From Chryseobacterium sp. S0630 (GTDB lineage Bacteria > Bacteroidota > Bacteroidia > Flavobacteriales > Weeksellaceae), in assembly GCF_024158915.1 (NCBI RefSeq), contig NZ_JAMZGF010000001.1, positions 124,001-188,000 on the forward strand: a stretch of DNA of 64,000 nucleotides. The letters are read 5' to 3'. The notes beneath the pieces are model-generated. The model ran no database searches. It was given only the letters and a program-made list of their open reading frames with translations, and was not told the DNA's origin. The translations under genes were made by a program, and so were the position numbers. This document shows, in pieces, positions 63,246-64,000 of the stretch. Positions within the stretch are counted from its first letter, which is position 1. Each line of letters opens with the position of its first letter.

Positions 63246-64000
63246 TTATTTTTTGGTGTATTCAAGTGTTAGAGTAAACGAGTTGATAAGAGAATAATCG
63301 TAATCAGGCGTATTCAACAGTTCAATAATTGCTCTTTCTCTTTCAATAGTGATGTAGACTTTTGTTCGCCACTGATTACCTGCAAATGCGGTTTTAAGAT
63401 CATACCATTCGGTAAACATTTCGTTGGAGATGATAGTTTCAAGATCCGGGAATTCAGCCTTCAGATCAATTTCACCTGTTCTTGGAATCTGATCCAGATA
63501 CAAGGTTTTTTTATAAACAGGCTTACCGTTGATCCATTTTCCACCCGTTAGCTCTTCTTTGGTACTGTAAGAATGCTGCTTATCTGCATATTGTTTCTGG
63601 ATGTAATCATTTTCCTGAGCGTTGTCTCCAAAATAAGTTTTAGAGCTTAATCCTCTGGCATTTGTTGTTTCATGCTCTATAAGCACAGGTTCATCTATAT
63701 TGGGGCTTGCAAAAATTCCTTTTACACCTCCTCCGTTTGTCTGTCTTAACGCAGCACCTACGTCACTTAGCATTAAACGAGAGCCATGTCCATAAGCAAA
63801 AACACCATTTTCTTTACTTACAGAGACACTGGCGGCATTGGTTCCATCCAAATTACCAGAGGATATCATAGCGGATTCAGAAAATAATCCGAGGACATTT
63901 TTTACTCCATCAAGTTCATTCGTTCTATAAATGACTCTCTCTTCTGGATCTTCATCTGTAAATTGAATATTACCTGTCACCAGAGCTCCGGCTCCTGTTC
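63246..64000 (-). CDS. Phage tail-fibre-like protein, C-terminal part (gene continues past the window)
   Basis: The frame is open to the window edge; the codon at 63980 that could serve as a start is GTG inside TGAGALVTGNIQF. The visible ~250 residues include a Gly/Ser-rich region (AMISSGNLDGTNAASVSVS, GHGSRLML) and then YSTKEELTGGKWINGKPVYKKTL, a pattern common at the C-termini of phage tail-fibre or structural proteins. The end (RAIIELLNTPDYDYSLINSFTLTLEYTKK) is a beta-rich tip. It lies 7 bases upstream of the 1270-residue gene. Confidence 0.6.
   Translation of the reverse strand, partial: TGAGALVTGNIQFTDEDPEERVIYRTNELDGVKNVLGLFSESAMISSGNLDGTNAASVSVSKENGVFAYGHGSRLMLSDVGAALRQTNGGGVKGIFASPNIDEPVLIEHETTNARGLSSKTYFGDNAQENDYIQKQYADKQHSYSTKEELTGGKWINGKPVYKKTLYLDQIPRTGEIDLKAEFPDLETIISNEMFTEWYDLKTAFAGNQWRTKVYITIERERAIIELLNTPDYDYSLINSFTLTLEYTKK

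Noticed and set aside
63239-63265. TTG start giving a 1279-residue version of the large cassette protein
   Set aside because: It overlaps the upstream gene's stop; the ATG at 63238 leaves a normal 7-base gap.
1-64000. tRNA, rRNA, CRISPR arrays and insertion sequences
   Set aside because: None was recognised by reading; no repeat-spacer pattern, no transposase frame, no cloverleaf found.

Overview
The window looks like chromosomal DNA of a Chryseobacterium-like member of the Flavobacteriia (Bacteroidota). The evidence is low GC, a complete six-subunit alternative complex III (actABCDEF), the gliding lipoprotein gldH, two proteins with a type IX secretion (T9SS) C-terminal sorting domain, a type III glutamine synthetase, and genes preceded by the Bacteroidota -7 element TAnnTTTG instead of Shine-Dalgarno sites. 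I saw no tRNA, rRNA, CRISPR array or insertion sequence.

Layout. 1-4.6 kb: start of a truncated membrane gene, then a minus-strand group with ribH, a TPR membrane protein, apt and exported proteins of unknown role. 4.7-13.2 kb: the act operon (minus), closed by a terminator straight after actF with no cytochrome oxidase genes following. 13.3-17.8 kb: a SPOR protein, a polytopic membrane protein, a T9SS-sorted protein and selO. 17.8-22.1 kb: ricT-gldH-PBP1A operon. 22.5-28.6 kb (plus): FadL-type porin, GDSL lipoprotein, prs, rplY, sufS. 28.6-33.8 kb: a 41-codon double-glycine peptide gene, a second T9SS protein and the haem operon hemA-C-D-E (minus). 34.2-39.8 kb: mreBCD-mrdA-rodA cell-shape operon. 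39.9-48.6 kb: pentapeptide-repeat protein, NlpC/P60 lipoprotein, glnN, a DUF6909-like protein with a nucleoside-phosphorylase-like C-terminus, a DinB-fold protein and an M1 peptidase.

Two accessory toxin islands stand out. At 48.7-51.8 kb lies a Tae4-like peptidoglycan amidase lipoprotein gene split by one in-frame TGA, followed by a likely periplasmic immunity protein, a decayed gene fragment, a small lipoprotein, and two paralogous single-helix micro-proteins of 35 and 38 residues that are too short for ordinary ORF calling; one overlaps the lipoprotein stop as ATGA. At 56.4-64 kb lies a minus-strand cassette: a phage-tail-fibre-like protein (cut by the window end), a 1270-residue coiled-coil protein of unknown family, an 858-residue protein ending in a YwqJ-like nucleic-acid deaminase toxin domain, and a YwqK/MORN-like immunity gene with its own promoter-like element. 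The fibre-like partner and the lack of signal peptides suggest, by inference only, delivery by a contractile or tail-like particle rather than by Sec or T9SS.

Between the islands are housekeeping genes (coaX behind an HTH regulator, GNAT, tadA), a tandem pair of exported TonB-C-terminal-like proteins without membrane anchors, and a WYL regulator with a palindrome in its promoter. Several longest-frame starts were moved downstream because the longer frame began at TTG or GTG inside a promoter or repeat.
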